Assembly (NCBI GenBank): GCA_003963005.1
Contig: RXJW01000052.1
Location: 1 to 39,557, forward strand
DNA length: 39,557 bases
Source: Burkholderiales bacterium
GTDB lineage: Bacteria; Pseudomonadota; Gammaproteobacteria; Burkholderiales; Burkholderiaceae_C
Direction of reading: 5' to 3'
Shown here: positions 8,803-17,349 of the stretch, in pieces
How the letters are laid out: each line of letters opens with the position of its first letter
How positions within the stretch are numbered: position 1 is the stretch's first letter
The notes under the pieces: generated by a model
Database searches by the model: none
Told to the model about the DNA's origin: nothing
What the model saw: the letters and a program-made list of their open reading frames with translations, nothing else
Position numbers and translations under genes: made by a program

Positions 8803-8821
8803 CGCGTCCCTCCGACCCCCA

Positions 8822-10018
8822 ATGAGCCTCCAGCGCGCCACCCTCACCTTGCTTGCCGGCAGCGCGCTGGCCCAGGCCATCCCGCTGCTGCTGGGGCCGT
8901 GGATCGCCCGCTTGTACACACCGGCCGAGTACGGCCAGTTCTCGCTGGTGTGGACGGTGGCGAGCAATGTGGCCGTCGTGGGGTGTGCGCGCTATGAGTT
9001 CTCGCTGGCCCTGGAGCGTGACGAGCCCGGCGCGGCCGCAGTGCTGGCCTTGTGCCTGCGTGTGCTGCTGACCGTGACGGCCGCCATGGTGCTCGTGGGC
9101 GGGGCCTGGATGCTCTGGGCCGACCTGCCCGTGGCCGCAGCCTTGCCGCTGGCGGTGATGGCCGGTGCGGCCAGCCAGGCCCTCGGCCAGTGGGCTGCGC
9201 GGGCGGGCGAGTTCGCCGCGCTGGCCTGGGCCCGTGTCGTGCAATGGGGCGGTGGCGCGGTGGCGCAGGTCGGCTTCGGCCTGCTGCAGGCGGGGCCGTG
9301 GGGCCTGATGGGCGGGGCCACGCTCGGGGCCGCGGCAGCCGCCGCACTGCAGGCGCGGCCGGCGCCAGCGGGGGGCTGGCGCGGCCTGCTCACACCGCAG
9401 GCGCTGGGCGACGTGGCCCGTCGCCACCGCGACTTCCCGTTGCTGAACACCCCGCATGCCTTTGCCGGCGCGCTGCAGGACACGCTCGCGCTCGCCGTGC
9501 TGACGGCCTGGCTCGGTGCCCCCGCTGCCGGCGCCTGGGCGCTGGCGCTGCGCTACCTGAAGGCGCCGGCCTCGCTCGTGGGTGGGTCGCTGTCGCAGGC
9601 GCTGTACCCGCGCCTGACGCAGGCCGCGAGCCTGGCCGAGGGCCGGGCGCTCGTGCGCAAGAACCTGCTGCTGCTGTCCGCGCTGGCGCTGCCGCTGATG
9701 CTGGTGCTGCTGGCCTTCGGGCCGTGGCTGTTCGCCTCCGTGTTCGGGCCGGAGTGGCGAGCGGCCGGCGAGCTGGCCCGGTCGCTGGCGCCCTACGTGG
9801 CGCTGCACTTCATCGCCTCGCCGCTTTCCGTCGTCATGATGGCCTGGGGCGCGCAGGCCTGGGGCCTGAAGCTCGCGCTCGTGGGGCAGGTCCTGTTCGT
9901 CGCCGGGCTGGCGGCGGGCTTGCAGTGGGGCGGCCTCGCCGGCGCAGGCTGGGGCGTGTCGGCCGCGATGCTGGTCTACTTCGGCTACTTTTTCTGGGCA
10001 CTCTGGACTTGGGAATGA
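8822..10018 (+). CDS. oligosaccharide flippase (Wzx-like, polysaccharide transport family)
   Basis: A 398-residue, Leu/Ala-rich integral membrane protein with about 10-12 membrane segments. The opening [31 protein letters not shown] is the usual start of MATE/MVF-superfamily Wzx flippases (position ~10-40, with the L-Y-x-P-x-E-Y/F-G pattern). It would flip an undecaprenyl-diphosphate-linked repeat unit to the periplasmic face. It is the first gene of an overlapping plus-strand operon that supplies the glycosyltransferases and the initiating transferase, which supports a surface polysaccharide or O-antigen role. The stop overlaps the next start (ATGA at 10015-10018). Confidence 0.85.
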   Translation: MSLQRATLTLLAGSALAQAIPLLLGPWIARLYTPAEYGQFSLVWTVASNVAVVGCARYEFSLALERDEPGAAAVLALCLRVLLTVTAAMVLVGGAWMLWADLPVAAALPLAVMAGAASQALGQWAARAGEFAALAWARVVQWGGGAVAQVGFGLLQAGPWGLMGGATLGAAAAAALQARPAPAGGWRGLLTPQALGDVARRHRDFPLLNTPHAFAGALQDTLALAVLTAWLGAPAAGAWALALRYLKAPASLVGGSLSQALYPRLTQAASLAEGRALVRKNLLLLSALALPLMLVLLAFGPWLFASVFGPEWRAAGELARSLAPYVALHFIASPLSVVMMAWGAQAWGLKLALVGQVLFVAGLAAGLQWGGLAGAGWGVSAAMLVYFGYFFWALWTWE

Positions 10019-10584
10019 TCCGCCCCTGGCTCAATCAATGGCGCCGCCGCCTCGCGAGCGCCCTGTTGTTCCGCATGGTCTTCGGCGAACGCGGCCGGCC
10101 GCACACGCGCATCGCGCCCAGCACCTGCATCGAAGGTGAGGAGGGGCTGCAACTCGCGGACCACGTGTTCATCGGCCAGTTCAACTTCATCGATGCCAGT
10201 GCCGGCCTGATCATCGAAGAGGGCGTCCAGATCACGAACTTCTGCTCGATCATCACGCACAGCACGCACAACGCGCTGCGCGTCAACGGCCGGCGCTTCG
10301 CGGTGCAGGGCGGCCATCCGCCGGGCTATGCCCGAGCGCCGGTGCGACTGGGCGCGTACAGCTTCGTCGGCCCGCACACGCTCATCGAGCCGGGTGCCGT
10401 GCTGGGCAAGGGCGCGATGCTGTGTGCCTTCTCGCAGTTGCGCGGCATCGCGCCGGACTTCGCCATCATGGCCGGCCAGCCCGCCCGCCAGGTGGGCGAC
10501 ACCCGCCAGCGTGATGCCGCGCTGCTGGCCCGCCACCCCGAGCTGCGCGAAGCCTACGAGGCCTGGGCCGGGGTCCCGGAATGA
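10015..10584 (+). CDS. left-handed beta-helix acyltransferase (WbbJ/maltose O-acetyltransferase type)
   Basis: A 189-residue protein. The start is ATG 10015, inside the flippase stop. A short basic N-terminus ([20 protein letters not shown]) leads into hexapeptide repeats visible as [34 protein letters not shown] and the C-terminal [20 protein letters not shown] catalytic-type His appears in IITHSTHN. The ending [13 protein letters not shown] matches the G-x-P-A-(K/R)-x-(I/V)-(G/R) motif of sugar O-acetyltransferases. It probably acetylates a sugar hydroxyl of the repeat unit using acetyl-CoA. It lacks the N-terminal Rossmann domain of PglD, so an N-acetyltransferase for bacillosamine is less likely. 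Confidence 0.8.
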   Translation: MIRPWLNQWRRRLASALLFRMVFGERGRPHTRIAPSTCIEGEEGLQLADHVFIGQFNFIDASAGLIIEEGVQITNFCSIITHSTHNALRVNGRRFAVQGGHPPGYARAPVRLGAYSFVGPHTLIEPGAVLGKGAMLCAFSQLRGIAPDFAIMAGQPARQVGDTRQRDAALLARHPELREAYEAWAGVPE

Positions 10585-11684
10585 CGGCTCCGCAGACGCC
10601 CAAGGGCCAGCCGGGCCTCGGCAGCGGCCTCAGGCTCGTGCTGATCGGCGACGGCGAAAGCCCGCACCTGCTGAAGTGGGCGCGTGCGCTGGCACCCCGG
10701 GTGCAGCTGCATGCGATCTCCTCGCGCGGCTTCCTGCCCGAGTTCCACCGGCTGCTGCCCGATGCCCAGCGCCTCGCGCTCAACACCGCACCCGACCATG
10801 GCGGCGGCAACATCGCCCTGGTCAAGCAACTGCCCAAGGTCGGCGCCTGGCTTCAGCAGACCGACGCCGACTGGCTGCACGCCCACTACCTGACCTCGCA
10901 CGGCACGCTGGCCTGGGCCGCCAAGCTGGGGTGGCGCCTGCGCGCGCAGATAGCCGGCTCGGCCTGGGGCAGCGATATCCTCGTCACGCCCCACCGCGGC
11001 GGCAGCTGGAAGTGGCTCACGAAGAAGGCGCTGCGCAGCTGCGCCCTCACGACGTCGGACTCCCAGCACATGGCCGAGCGCATGCGCGAGCTGGGCGCGG
11101 GCGAGGTGATGGTCTTCCCCTTCGGCCTGGAGGCGATGCCCAGGCAGAACGCGAAGAAGCAGCCCTGGCTGTGTTTCGCCAACCGGGGGTTGGAACCCAT
11201 CTACCGGCCGCAGCTCGTCATCGACGCCTTCGCCCGCATCGCCGCCGCCCAGCCCGAGGCGCGGTTGGTGGTGGCGAACGAGGGCTCGCTGCGTCCTGCG
11301 CTGGAGGCCGAGGTGGCCGCCCGCGGGCTGGGCGATCGCGTGAGCTTCGTCGGCCGGCTGGACGCTGCCGCCCAGGCGGCGCATTACGCCCGGGCCACGT
11401 GGTTCCTGAGCCTGCCCGAGAGTGATTCGGTGTCCGTCTCGGTGCTGGAGGCGATGGCGCACGGCGCGGTGCCGCTGCTGTCCGACCTGCCGGCCAACCG
11501 CGAGCTGATCGGCGACTCCGCACGCGGCCTCATCGTCGGCTCGCTGGACGACCTGCCGGCCCGCATGGCGGCGCTCGACACGGTGCGCCTGGCCGTCACG
11601 AACCGTGACTGGGTCGCCGTGAACGGTCTGTTCGAGCCGCACGTGCAACGCTTCCTGACTCGCCTGCGGGAGCTGTCGGCGTGA
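10581..11684 (+). CDS. GT4-type glycosyltransferase
   Basis: A 367-residue protein with GT-B architecture. The N-terminal domain opens with LVLIGDGESPHLLKWARAL and the C-terminal donor-binding domain carries LSFVGRLD-like VSFVGRLDAAAQAAHYARA and the E-x7-E element in ESDSVSVSVLEAMAHGAVPL, typical of retaining GT4 enzymes. Residue WLHAHYLTSHG near 95 resembles the acceptor-side segment of EPS glycosyltransferases. Donor and acceptor cannot be read from sequence. Both ends overlap neighbouring genes by 4 nt, so it is translationally coupled within the polysaccharide operon. Confidence 0.85.
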   Translation: MTAPQTPKGQPGLGSGLRLVLIGDGESPHLLKWARALAPRVQLHAISSRGFLPEFHRLLPDAQRLALNTAPDHGGGNIALVKQLPKVGAWLQQTDADWLHAHYLTSHGTLAWAAKLGWRLRAQIAGSAWGSDILVTPHRGGSWKWLTKKALRSCALTTSDSQHMAERMRELGAGEVMVFPFGLEAMPRQNAKKQPWLCFANRGLEPIYRPQLVIDAFARIAAAQPEARLVVANEGSLRPALEAEVAARGLGDRVSFVGRLDAAAQAAHYARATWFLSLPESDSVSVSVLEAMAHGAVPLLSDLPANRELIGDSARGLIVGSLDDLPARMAALDTVRLAVTNRDWVAVNGLFEPHVQRFLTRLRELSA

Positions 11685-12907
11685 GGTTGCTGCTGGTCAA
11701 TCACTACGCGGGCTCGCCGGCCCACGGCATGGAGTTCCGGCCCTACTACCTCGCCAGGGAATGGGTGAGGGCAGGGCATGAGGTGCTCATCGTCGCGGCG
11801 AGCTACTCGCATGTGCGGGCCGTGCAGCCCGAGATGCAAGGCCTGGCGCGCGAGGAAGTGATCGACGGCATCCGCTACCGCTGGCTGCCGACGCCTCACT
11901 ACGGCGGCAACGGCGTGGGCCGGCTGCGCAACATCCTGTCCTTTCTGCGGCAATTGCGGGGCGATGCCTGGCGACTGACGGGCGAATTCCGGCCTGACGC
12001 CGTCATCGCCTCCAGCACCTACCCGATGGACGTCTGGGTCGCCCGCAAGCTCGCGCGGCTGGCTCGTGCCAAGCTGGTCTACGAGGTGCACGACCTGTGG
12101 CCCTTGTCGCTGATCGAGCTGTCCGGCATGTCGCCGCGCCACCCCTTTGCGCTGCTGTGCGGCAAGGCCGAGGCCGACGCCTACCGCGAGGCGGACCGGG
12201 TCGTGTCGATGCTGCCCTGCGTGCATGAGCACATGGCCTCGCGGGGCCTGGACCTGGCCAAGCTGCACATCGTGCCCAACGGCTTCGCCCCTGAGGAGTG
12301 GCAAGGCAGCAGCGCGCCGCTCGGGGCTGACCTTGACGCGCACCTGGCTGCTGAGCATGCCGCCGGCCGGGTGGTCGTGGGCTACGCCGGCTCGATGGGC
12401 TTGCCCAATGCGCTGGACGTGCTGCTCGATGCCGCCGCCCGGCTGCAGGATGCGCCGTTGAGCGTCGTGCTCGTGGGCAGCGGCCACGAGGCGCAGCGCC
12501 TGGCCGGGCGCGTCCAGGCCGAGGGCCTGCGCCACGTGCGCTTCTTCCCGCCCATCCCCAAGGCGCAGATCCCGACCTTCCTGTCCCGCATCGACATCGC
12601 CTACATCGGCTGGCAGCGCACGCCGATCTACCGCTTCGGCATCGCGCCGAACAAGCTGATCGACTACCTGATGGCCGGCCGCGCGGTGCTGCATTCGGTG
12701 CAAGCCGGCAACGATCCCGTCGCCGAGGCGGACGCCGGGCTGACCGTGCCGCCCGAGGACCCCGACGCTGTCGCGCAAGGCCTGCGCCAGCTTGCCGCAC
12801 TGACGCCCGCCGAGCGTCGCGCCATGGGCGAACGCGGCCGGGCCTACGCGCTGGCCCACCACGCCTACCCGGTCCTCGCGGCCCGGTTCATCCAGGCCCT
12901 GTCATGA
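11681..12907 (+). CDS. GT4-type glycosyltransferase (WbuB-like)
   Basis: A 408-residue protein starting with GTG at 11681 within the previous stop (GTGA). The N-terminus RLLLVNHYAGSPAHGMEFRP with a following H-x-V-x-(I/V) strand is the WbuB-like GT4 opening. The middle has YEVHDLWPLSLIELSGMSPR and the C-terminal domain VVVGYAGSMGLPNALDVLLD, then YRFGIAPNKLIDYLMAGRAV, where the P-N-K-(L/I)-x-(E/D)-Y motif binds the nucleotide-sugar. WbuB is described as transferring L-FucNAc in E. coli O26; specificity here is unknown. It is coupled to the methyltransferase gene by an ATGA overlap. Confidence 0.85.
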   Translation: MRLLLVNHYAGSPAHGMEFRPYYLAREWVRAGHEVLIVAASYSHVRAVQPEMQGLAREEVIDGIRYRWLPTPHYGGNGVGRLRNILSFLRQLRGDAWRLTGEFRPDAVIASSTYPMDVWVARKLARLARAKLVYEVHDLWPLSLIELSGMSPRHPFALLCGKAEADAYREADRVVSMLPCVHEHMASRGLDLAKLHIVPNGFAPEEWQGSSAPLGADLDAHLAAEHAAGRVVVGYAGSMGLPNALDVLLDAAARLQDAPLSVVLVGSGHEAQRLAGRVQAEGLRHVRFFPPIPKAQIPTFLSRIDIAYIGWQRTPIYRFGIAPNKLIDYLMAGRAVLHSVQAGNDPVAEADAGLTVPPEDPDAVAQGLRQLAALTPAERRAMGERGRAYALAHHAYPVLAARFIQALS

Positions 12908-13581
12908 CCGAACTCCAGCGCATCGCCGAACGTTACGCCCGCCGGGCGCAGCGGCTGCAGCCCGACCGCTACAGCCTGCTGCGCCCCGAGGTGTGGCAGA
13001 TGTGGCAGGAGCGCCAGCGTGTGCTGCTGCGGCTGCTGGCCGCTCGCCCGGGGCAGCCGGCGGACTGGCGGGCCACCGAGGTGGGCTGCGGTGCGGGCGG
13101 CAACCTGCTGGACCTGCTGCGCCTCGGGCTGCTGCCGGTGCATCTGACCGGCATCGAGCTGCTTCCCGAGCGCCTGGCCGCCGCCCGCGCGGCCTTGCCC
13201 GAGGGCGTGACCCTGCTGGCCGGCGACGCATCAGCAGCCCCGGTCGAGCCGGGCAGCCAGGACCTGGTGCTGCAGTCCACCGTGTTCTCGTCCATCCTGG
13301 ACGACGCCCTGCAGCAGCGCGTGGCCGACGCCATGTGGCGCTGGCTCAGGCCGGGCGGCGCCGTGGTCTGGTACGACTTCACCGTCGACAACCCGCGCAA
13401 CCCGGACGTTCGCGGCGTGCCGCTGCGCCGCGTGAAGCAGCTCTTCCCGGCCGGGCAGTTCACCGCTCGCCGCGTGACGCTGGCGCCCCCGCTCGCGCGC
13501 GCCTGGCCGGCAGGCTACGGCCTGCTCAACGCCGTGCCCTGGCTGCGCACCCACCGCCTCGTGCTGATCGAGAAGCCCTGA
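12904..13581 (+). CDS. class I SAM-dependent methyltransferase
   Basis: A 225-residue protein. The SAM-binding motif I is EVGCGAGGNLLDLLRLG (~residues 60-76), followed by the acidic loop LTGIELLPERL, a motif II/III region DLVLQSTVFSSILDD and LRPGGAVVWYDF. The fold is that of a Rossmann-type methyltransferase 11/25. Placed between a glycosyltransferase and an aminotransferase in the polysaccharide operon, it most likely methylates a sugar of the repeat unit. The acceptor atom is not predictable. It overlaps the upstream gene by 4 nt and is separated from the aminotransferase by 18 nt. Confidence 0.82.
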   Translation: MTELQRIAERYARRAQRLQPDRYSLLRPEVWQMWQERQRVLLRLLAARPGQPADWRATEVGCGAGGNLLDLLRLGLLPVHLTGIELLPERLAAARAALPEGVTLLAGDASAAPVEPGSQDLVLQSTVFSSILDDALQQRVADAMWRWLRPGGAVVWYDFTVDNPRNPDVRGVPLRRVKQLFPAGQFTARRVTLAPPLARAWPAGYGLLNAVPWLRTHRLVLIEKP

Positions 13582-13599
13582 TCCGCGAAAATCTGCCCG

Positions 13600-14772
13600 A
13601 TGACTGCCCAGCCCTTCCTGCCCTTCGCCCTGCCCGAGATCGGTGACGACGAGATCGCCGAGGTCGTCGACACGCTCAAATCCGGCTGGGTCACCACCGG
13701 CCCCAAGGCCAAGCGCTTCGAGCAGGCGTTTGCCGAGTACCTCGGCCAGAAGGCCGAGGACAGCCAGCTCGAATGCATCGCCGTCAACTCGGCCACGGCC
13801 GGCCTGCACCTGGCGCTCGAGGCCATCGGGATCGGCCCGGGTGACGAGGTCATCACGACCACGCACACCTTCACCGCCACCGCCGAGGTGGTGCGTTACC
13901 TCGGCGCGGACGTGAAGCTCGTGGACATCGACCCCGCCACGCTGAACATCGACATTGCCGCCATCGAGGCGGCCATCACGCCGCGTACCAAGGCGATCAT
14001 GCCGGTCCATTACGCGGGCTTGGCGGTGGACATGCTGGCCCTGCTGGACATCGCCCGCCGCCATGGCCTGCGCGTGGTGGAAGACGCGGCGCACGCGCTG
14101 CCCACGACGATCGAGCAGGAGCTGATCGGCACGCTCGGCAGCGACGCGACCGTCTTCAGCTTCTATGCCAACAAGACGATGACGACCGGCGAAGGCGGCA
14201 TGCTCGTCACGCGCAACCCGGAGCTGGCCAAGCGGGCGCGCATCATGCGGCTGCACGGCATGAGCCGCGACGCCTTCGACCGCTTCACGGCCAAGGTGCC
14301 GAGCTGGTACTACGAGATCGTCGCCCCGGGCTTCAAGTACAACCTGACCGACATCGCCGCGGCACTCGGCCTGCACCAGCTCAAGCGCCTGCCCGCCTTC
14401 CAGCAGCGGCGCGCGCAGATCGCCACGCGCTACCACGAGGCCTTCTCGGATCTCCCGGTCGTCCTGCCGCCGGACGCGCCGGAAGGCGACGTCCATGCGT
14501 GGCACCTCTACGTGCTGCGCCTGGCCGATGACGCCGGCATCACGCGCGACGCCTTCATCGAAGGCATGTTCGCCGCCGGCATCGGCTGCAGCGTGCATTA
14601 CGTGCCCCTGCACCTCCATCCCTACTGGCGCGACCGCTACCATCTGACGCCCGAGCAGTTCCCGCATTCGCAGAAGGCCTACGAGCGCATGGTGAGCCTG
14701 CCGCTGTACACGGCGATGAGCGACGCCGACGTCGAGCGCGTCATTGCGGCCGTGCGAAGCCTGCTGGCGTGA
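13600..14772 (+). CDS. DegT/DnrJ/EryC1/StrS-family sugar aminotransferase
   Basis: A 390-residue PLP enzyme. The opening [20 protein letters not shown] and [13 protein letters not shown] are standard for UDP-4-keto-sugar C4 aminotransferases (PglE/ArnB/WbpE type). The PLP lysine is K192 in [13 protein letters not shown]; the D-A-A-H motif (VVEDAAHAL, ~160-168) binds the pyridine ring. Together with the membrane 4,6-dehydratase at 17350 and the PglC-like transferase at 14769 it would give a UDP-4-amino-4,6-dideoxy sugar as first sugar of the repeat. It is coupled to the next gene by a GTGA overlap. Confidence 0.87.
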   Translation: MTAQPFLPFALPEIGDDEIAEVVDTLKSGWVTTGPKAKRFEQAFAEYLGQKAEDSQLECIAVNSATAGLHLALEAIGIGPGDEVITTTHTFTATAEVVRYLGADVKLVDIDPATLNIDIAAIEAAITPRTKAIMPVHYAGLAVDMLALLDIARRHGLRVVEDAAHALPTTIEQELIGTLGSDATVFSFYANKTMTTGEGGMLVTRNPELAKRARIMRLHGMSRDAFDRFTAKVPSWYYEIVAPGFKYNLTDIAAALGLHQLKRLPAFQQRRAQIATRYHEAFSDLPVVLPPDAPEGDVHAWHLYVLRLADDAGITRDAFIEGMFAAGIGCSVHYVPLHLHPYWRDRYHLTPEQFPHSQKAYERMVSLPLYTAMSDADVERVIAAVRSLLA

Positions 14773-15368
14773 GCGGTGCGTTGAGCAAGCGCCTGTTCGA
14801 CGCGGCCTGCGCCGCGGCGGGCCTGGTGCTGCTGGCGCCGCTGCTGCTGTTCGCCGCGGTCTGGGTCAAGGTCGACTCTCCGGGCCCGGTGCTCTTTCGC
14901 CAGACCCGCGTCGGCCGCCGGGGCGAGCCCTTCACCATCCACAAGTTCCGCACGATGCGCGTGGAGCCCGGCGCGGCCATCACCGTGGGCGCTGACCCGC
15001 GCATCACGCGCTCCGGGCACTTCCTGCGCCAGACCAAGCTGGATGAGTTGCCCCAGCTCTGGGACGTGCTGCGCGGTGCGATGAGCCTCGTCGGCCCGCG
15101 GCCGGAGCTGCCGCACTACGTGGCGCTCTACCCGGCGGACCTGCGCGAGCGCGTGCTGGCCGTGCGACCGGGCATCACCGACCCGGCCTCGCTTGCCTTC
15201 AGCCACGAGGCCGAACTGCTCGCGGCGGCGGCCGACCCCGAGCGCGAATACCGCGAGGTCATCCTGCCGGCCAAGCTCAGGCTCTCGGCCGACTACGCGG
15301 CCACGGCCAGCCTCGCGACCGACCTCCGGCTGATCGCGCAGACCCTGGTGCGTGTCCTGCGGGGGTGA
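14769..15368 (+). CDS. initiating sugar transferase (bacterial sugar transferase family, PglC-like)
   Basis: A 199-residue monotopic phosphoglycosyl transferase. The GTG start at 14769 overlaps the previous stop. An N-terminal re-entrant hydrophobic helix ([22 protein letters not shown]) is followed by the canonical core: [24 protein letters not shown], then [20 protein letters not shown], which holds the catalytic D-E pair, and VGPRPELP. It is the short PglC form without the extra N-terminal membrane domain of WcaJ/WbaP. It attaches the first phospho-sugar to undecaprenyl phosphate at the inner membrane. The substrate is probably the 4-amino-4,6-dideoxy sugar made by neighbouring enzymes (inferred). 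Confidence 0.9.
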   Translation: MSGALSKRLFDAACAAAGLVLLAPLLLFAAVWVKVDSPGPVLFRQTRVGRRGEPFTIHKFRTMRVEPGAAITVGADPRITRSGHFLRQTKLDELPQLWDVLRGAMSLVGPRPELPHYVALYPADLRERVLAVRPGITDPASLAFSHEAELLAAAADPEREYREVILPAKLRLSADYAATASLATDLRLIAQTLVRVLRG

Positions 15369-15372
15369 GGCG

Positions 15373-17268
15373 ATGAGCGCGCCGGGTGCCTCGTCGGCTG
15401 CTGTGCTGGAAGCTGCGCGCCAGGCCAGCCTGGCGGGCCACCATCAGCAGGCGGTGGACCTCTGCGTGTCGGTCCTGCGGCAGCACCCGGGCGAACCGCA
15501 TGCCCTCGCGTTCCTGGCGCTGGCGCTCTGGCGCGCGTCGGCCTTCGCGCAGGCCGTGGATGTGTTGCAACAGGCCCTGAAGCATTTCCCGGCCCAGGAG
15601 GAGCTGAGCCTGGCGCTGCTGGACGCCTGGTTGGCGCTCGGCCAGGGCGAGCAGGCGATGCAGTTCGCCGCCGGCCTGCCGCAGGCCTTGCTGGCCAGGC
15701 CGGCCTTCAGATCCCGGATCGAGGACCGGCTGGTGCGCCTGCTCAACGCCGGTGCGTTCGAGCAGTGCGAGCAGGAGCTGTTGCCGTTGATGCAGGCCCA
15801 GCCTGACTGGGCCTTGGCCCGGAGTCTGCGCCTGGCCCTCCGGTTCCATGGCAGCGGTGGTGGCGTGTCAGCCCATGCGCTGACCCAGGCGGGAACCGCA
15901 GCGGAGCGGGGGGCGGCATGGCGCCGTGAGTTGGCGGATGCGATGTCGAGCCATCGCCGCCACCTGCTGGCGAGCGTGGCGCAGGCGCTCGCGGCAGCGC
16001 CGGCGGACAAGCGGCTGCTGGAGCTGCAGGCGCGGCTCCGATTCGAATCGGGCGACCGCCTCGGTGCGGCCGACCTGCCGCAGCTGCAGCGATGGCTGGG
16101 CTCGGCGCTGCACGGCCCGTTCCCGCTTCGGTCGGCGCAGGATTCGGGCCCGGCGGCCACCGTGGACATCCTGGAGCCGGCACGTCTGCTCGACATTCCC
16201 GCGCCCCGTTGTGTCGGCGGCGCCTTGCAGCTCGAAGGGGCCATCGGGCCGGCCATCACCAGCGATCGCTACGTCGCACAGGCTCGCCGGGCCACGGCCT
16301 GCGCCGGCAGTGACGTGGTGTTGCTGGAGACGGGCGACGCCTGGTGCGATTCGCTGACGCACCCGCTGGGCGAATTGACCGGGCCCTACTCGGACAGCTG
16401 GATGGCCCTGGCATCGGTGCAGCAGGTGTTGCTGCGCGACGCCCCGGTGCTGCACGTCGAGGGGACGGCCTGGTCGCTGCTCGGCAGCACCGCCCGGTTC
16501 TACGGTCACTGGCTGCTGGACTACCTGCTTCGGCTGCGCGCCCTCGAACACCTCCCGCAGGTCTTGCCGGTGCAGGTCCTCGTGGAGGACGACATGCCGT
16601 CCAGTCACTACCAGGCCCTGGCCCTGCTGCTCGGGGACCGGGCGCCGCTGCGGCGGGTGCCGCGCGGCCAGGCGGTGCAGGTGGATCGACTGGTCTGGGC
16701 CGGCCCCGACGTCTACTTTCCGCATGCCACCCGGGTCGGCGCACCGAACCTCGCATCGGTGTCACCGGCGTCGGTCGACGGTATGGCCCGCCTGCGCCAG
16801 CGCGTGCTGGACGCCTTGCCGGCGCCGACCGAGCGCCGTGGCGGGCGGCTGCTGGTCAGGCGCCGCAGCCTGACGCGTCGGGTGCAGAACGAAGACGCGT
16901 TGCGCGACCTGCTGGTGGCCGAGTGGGGCTTCGAGGAACTGCACCCGGAAACCCTGGATTTCGCTGACCAGGTGCGGCGTTTTCAGGGGGCCGACGTCAT
17001 CGTCGGTGCGCAGGGCTCGGCGATGTCCAATGCCGTCTTCTGCGCGCCGGGCAGCGTGGTCGTCTCGCTCTGTTCGAGCTTCGCGGCCAATTTTCCTGCG
17101 TGGGCGCATGCCCTGGAGCAACTGGGCGTGCGCCACTGCTTCGTGGTGGGTGAGGCGCAGCCCGGCTCGCATGCGCTGCCCCTGCAGCGCGACATCCGTG
17201 TTGAGCCCGACGCCGTGCGCGAGGCACTGCGGCTGCTGGGTGTGGAGCCGACCGGCCATGGACGCTGA
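15373..17268 (+). CDS. TPR-containing GT61 (DUF563) family glycosyltransferase
   Basis: A 631-residue protein. ATG 15373 was chosen because it lies 4 nt after the upstream stop; a longer in-frame start would overlap it. Residues ~1-130 are Ala-rich helical repeats resembling TPRs (pairs such as LAGHHQQAVDLCVSVLRQHP and AFAQAVDVLQQALKHFP). The C-terminal part is a GT61 domain: FYGHWLLDYLLRLRALEHLP near residue 376, a VLVEDDMPSSHYQALAL strand-helix, RLLVRRRSLTRRVQNEDALR, and GADVIVGAQGSAMSNAVFC near 540, the family's conserved G-A-x-G-(A/S) signature. GT61 members transfer xylose or GlcNAc in eukaryotes; bacterial ones are in polysaccharide loci with unknown acceptors. The TPR fusion suggests a protein partner. 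Confidence 0.8.
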   Translation: MSAPGASSAAVLEAARQASLAGHHQQAVDLCVSVLRQHPGEPHALAFLALALWRASAFAQAVDVLQQALKHFPAQEELSLALLDAWLALGQGEQAMQFAAGLPQALLARPAFRSRIEDRLVRLLNAGAFEQCEQELLPLMQAQPDWALARSLRLALRFHGSGGGVSAHALTQAGTAAERGAAWRRELADAMSSHRRHLLASVAQALAAAPADKRLLELQARLRFESGDRLGAADLPQLQRWLGSALHGPFPLRSAQDSGPAATVDILEPARLLDIPAPRCVGGALQLEGAIGPAITSDRYVAQARRATACAGSDVVLLETGDAWCDSLTHPLGELTGPYSDSWMALASVQQVLLRDAPVLHVEGTAWSLLGSTARFYGHWLLDYLLRLRALEHLPQVLPVQVLVEDDMPSSHYQALALLLGDRAPLRRVPRGQAVQVDRLVWAGPDVYFPHATRVGAPNLASVSPASVDGMARLRQRVLDALPAPTERRGGRLLVRRRSLTRRVQNEDALRDLLVAEWGFEELHPETLDFADQVRRFQGADVIVGAQGSAMSNAVFCAPGSVVVSLCSSFAANFPAWAHALEQLGVRHCFVVGEAQPGSHALPLQRDIRVEPDAVREALRLLGVEPTGHGR

Positions 17269-17349
17269 GCTTTCGGCACAAGGGGCGCCGCGTCAGTCGA
17301 CAATGACGGGTTCGACAACCCTGAACCGCGATCCGTCCTCGACCTGGAC

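Noticed and set aside
8768..9808. N-terminal extension of lysS to 9808
   Set aside because: The extension is antisense to the flippase, Gln/Arg/Gly-rich, and LysRS homology begins right after ATG 8767.
10015..10584. PglD-type UDP-bacillosamine N-acetyltransferase
   Set aside because: It has no N-terminal Rossmann-like domain and its His-containing loop and C-terminal motif match sugar O-acetyltransferases better.
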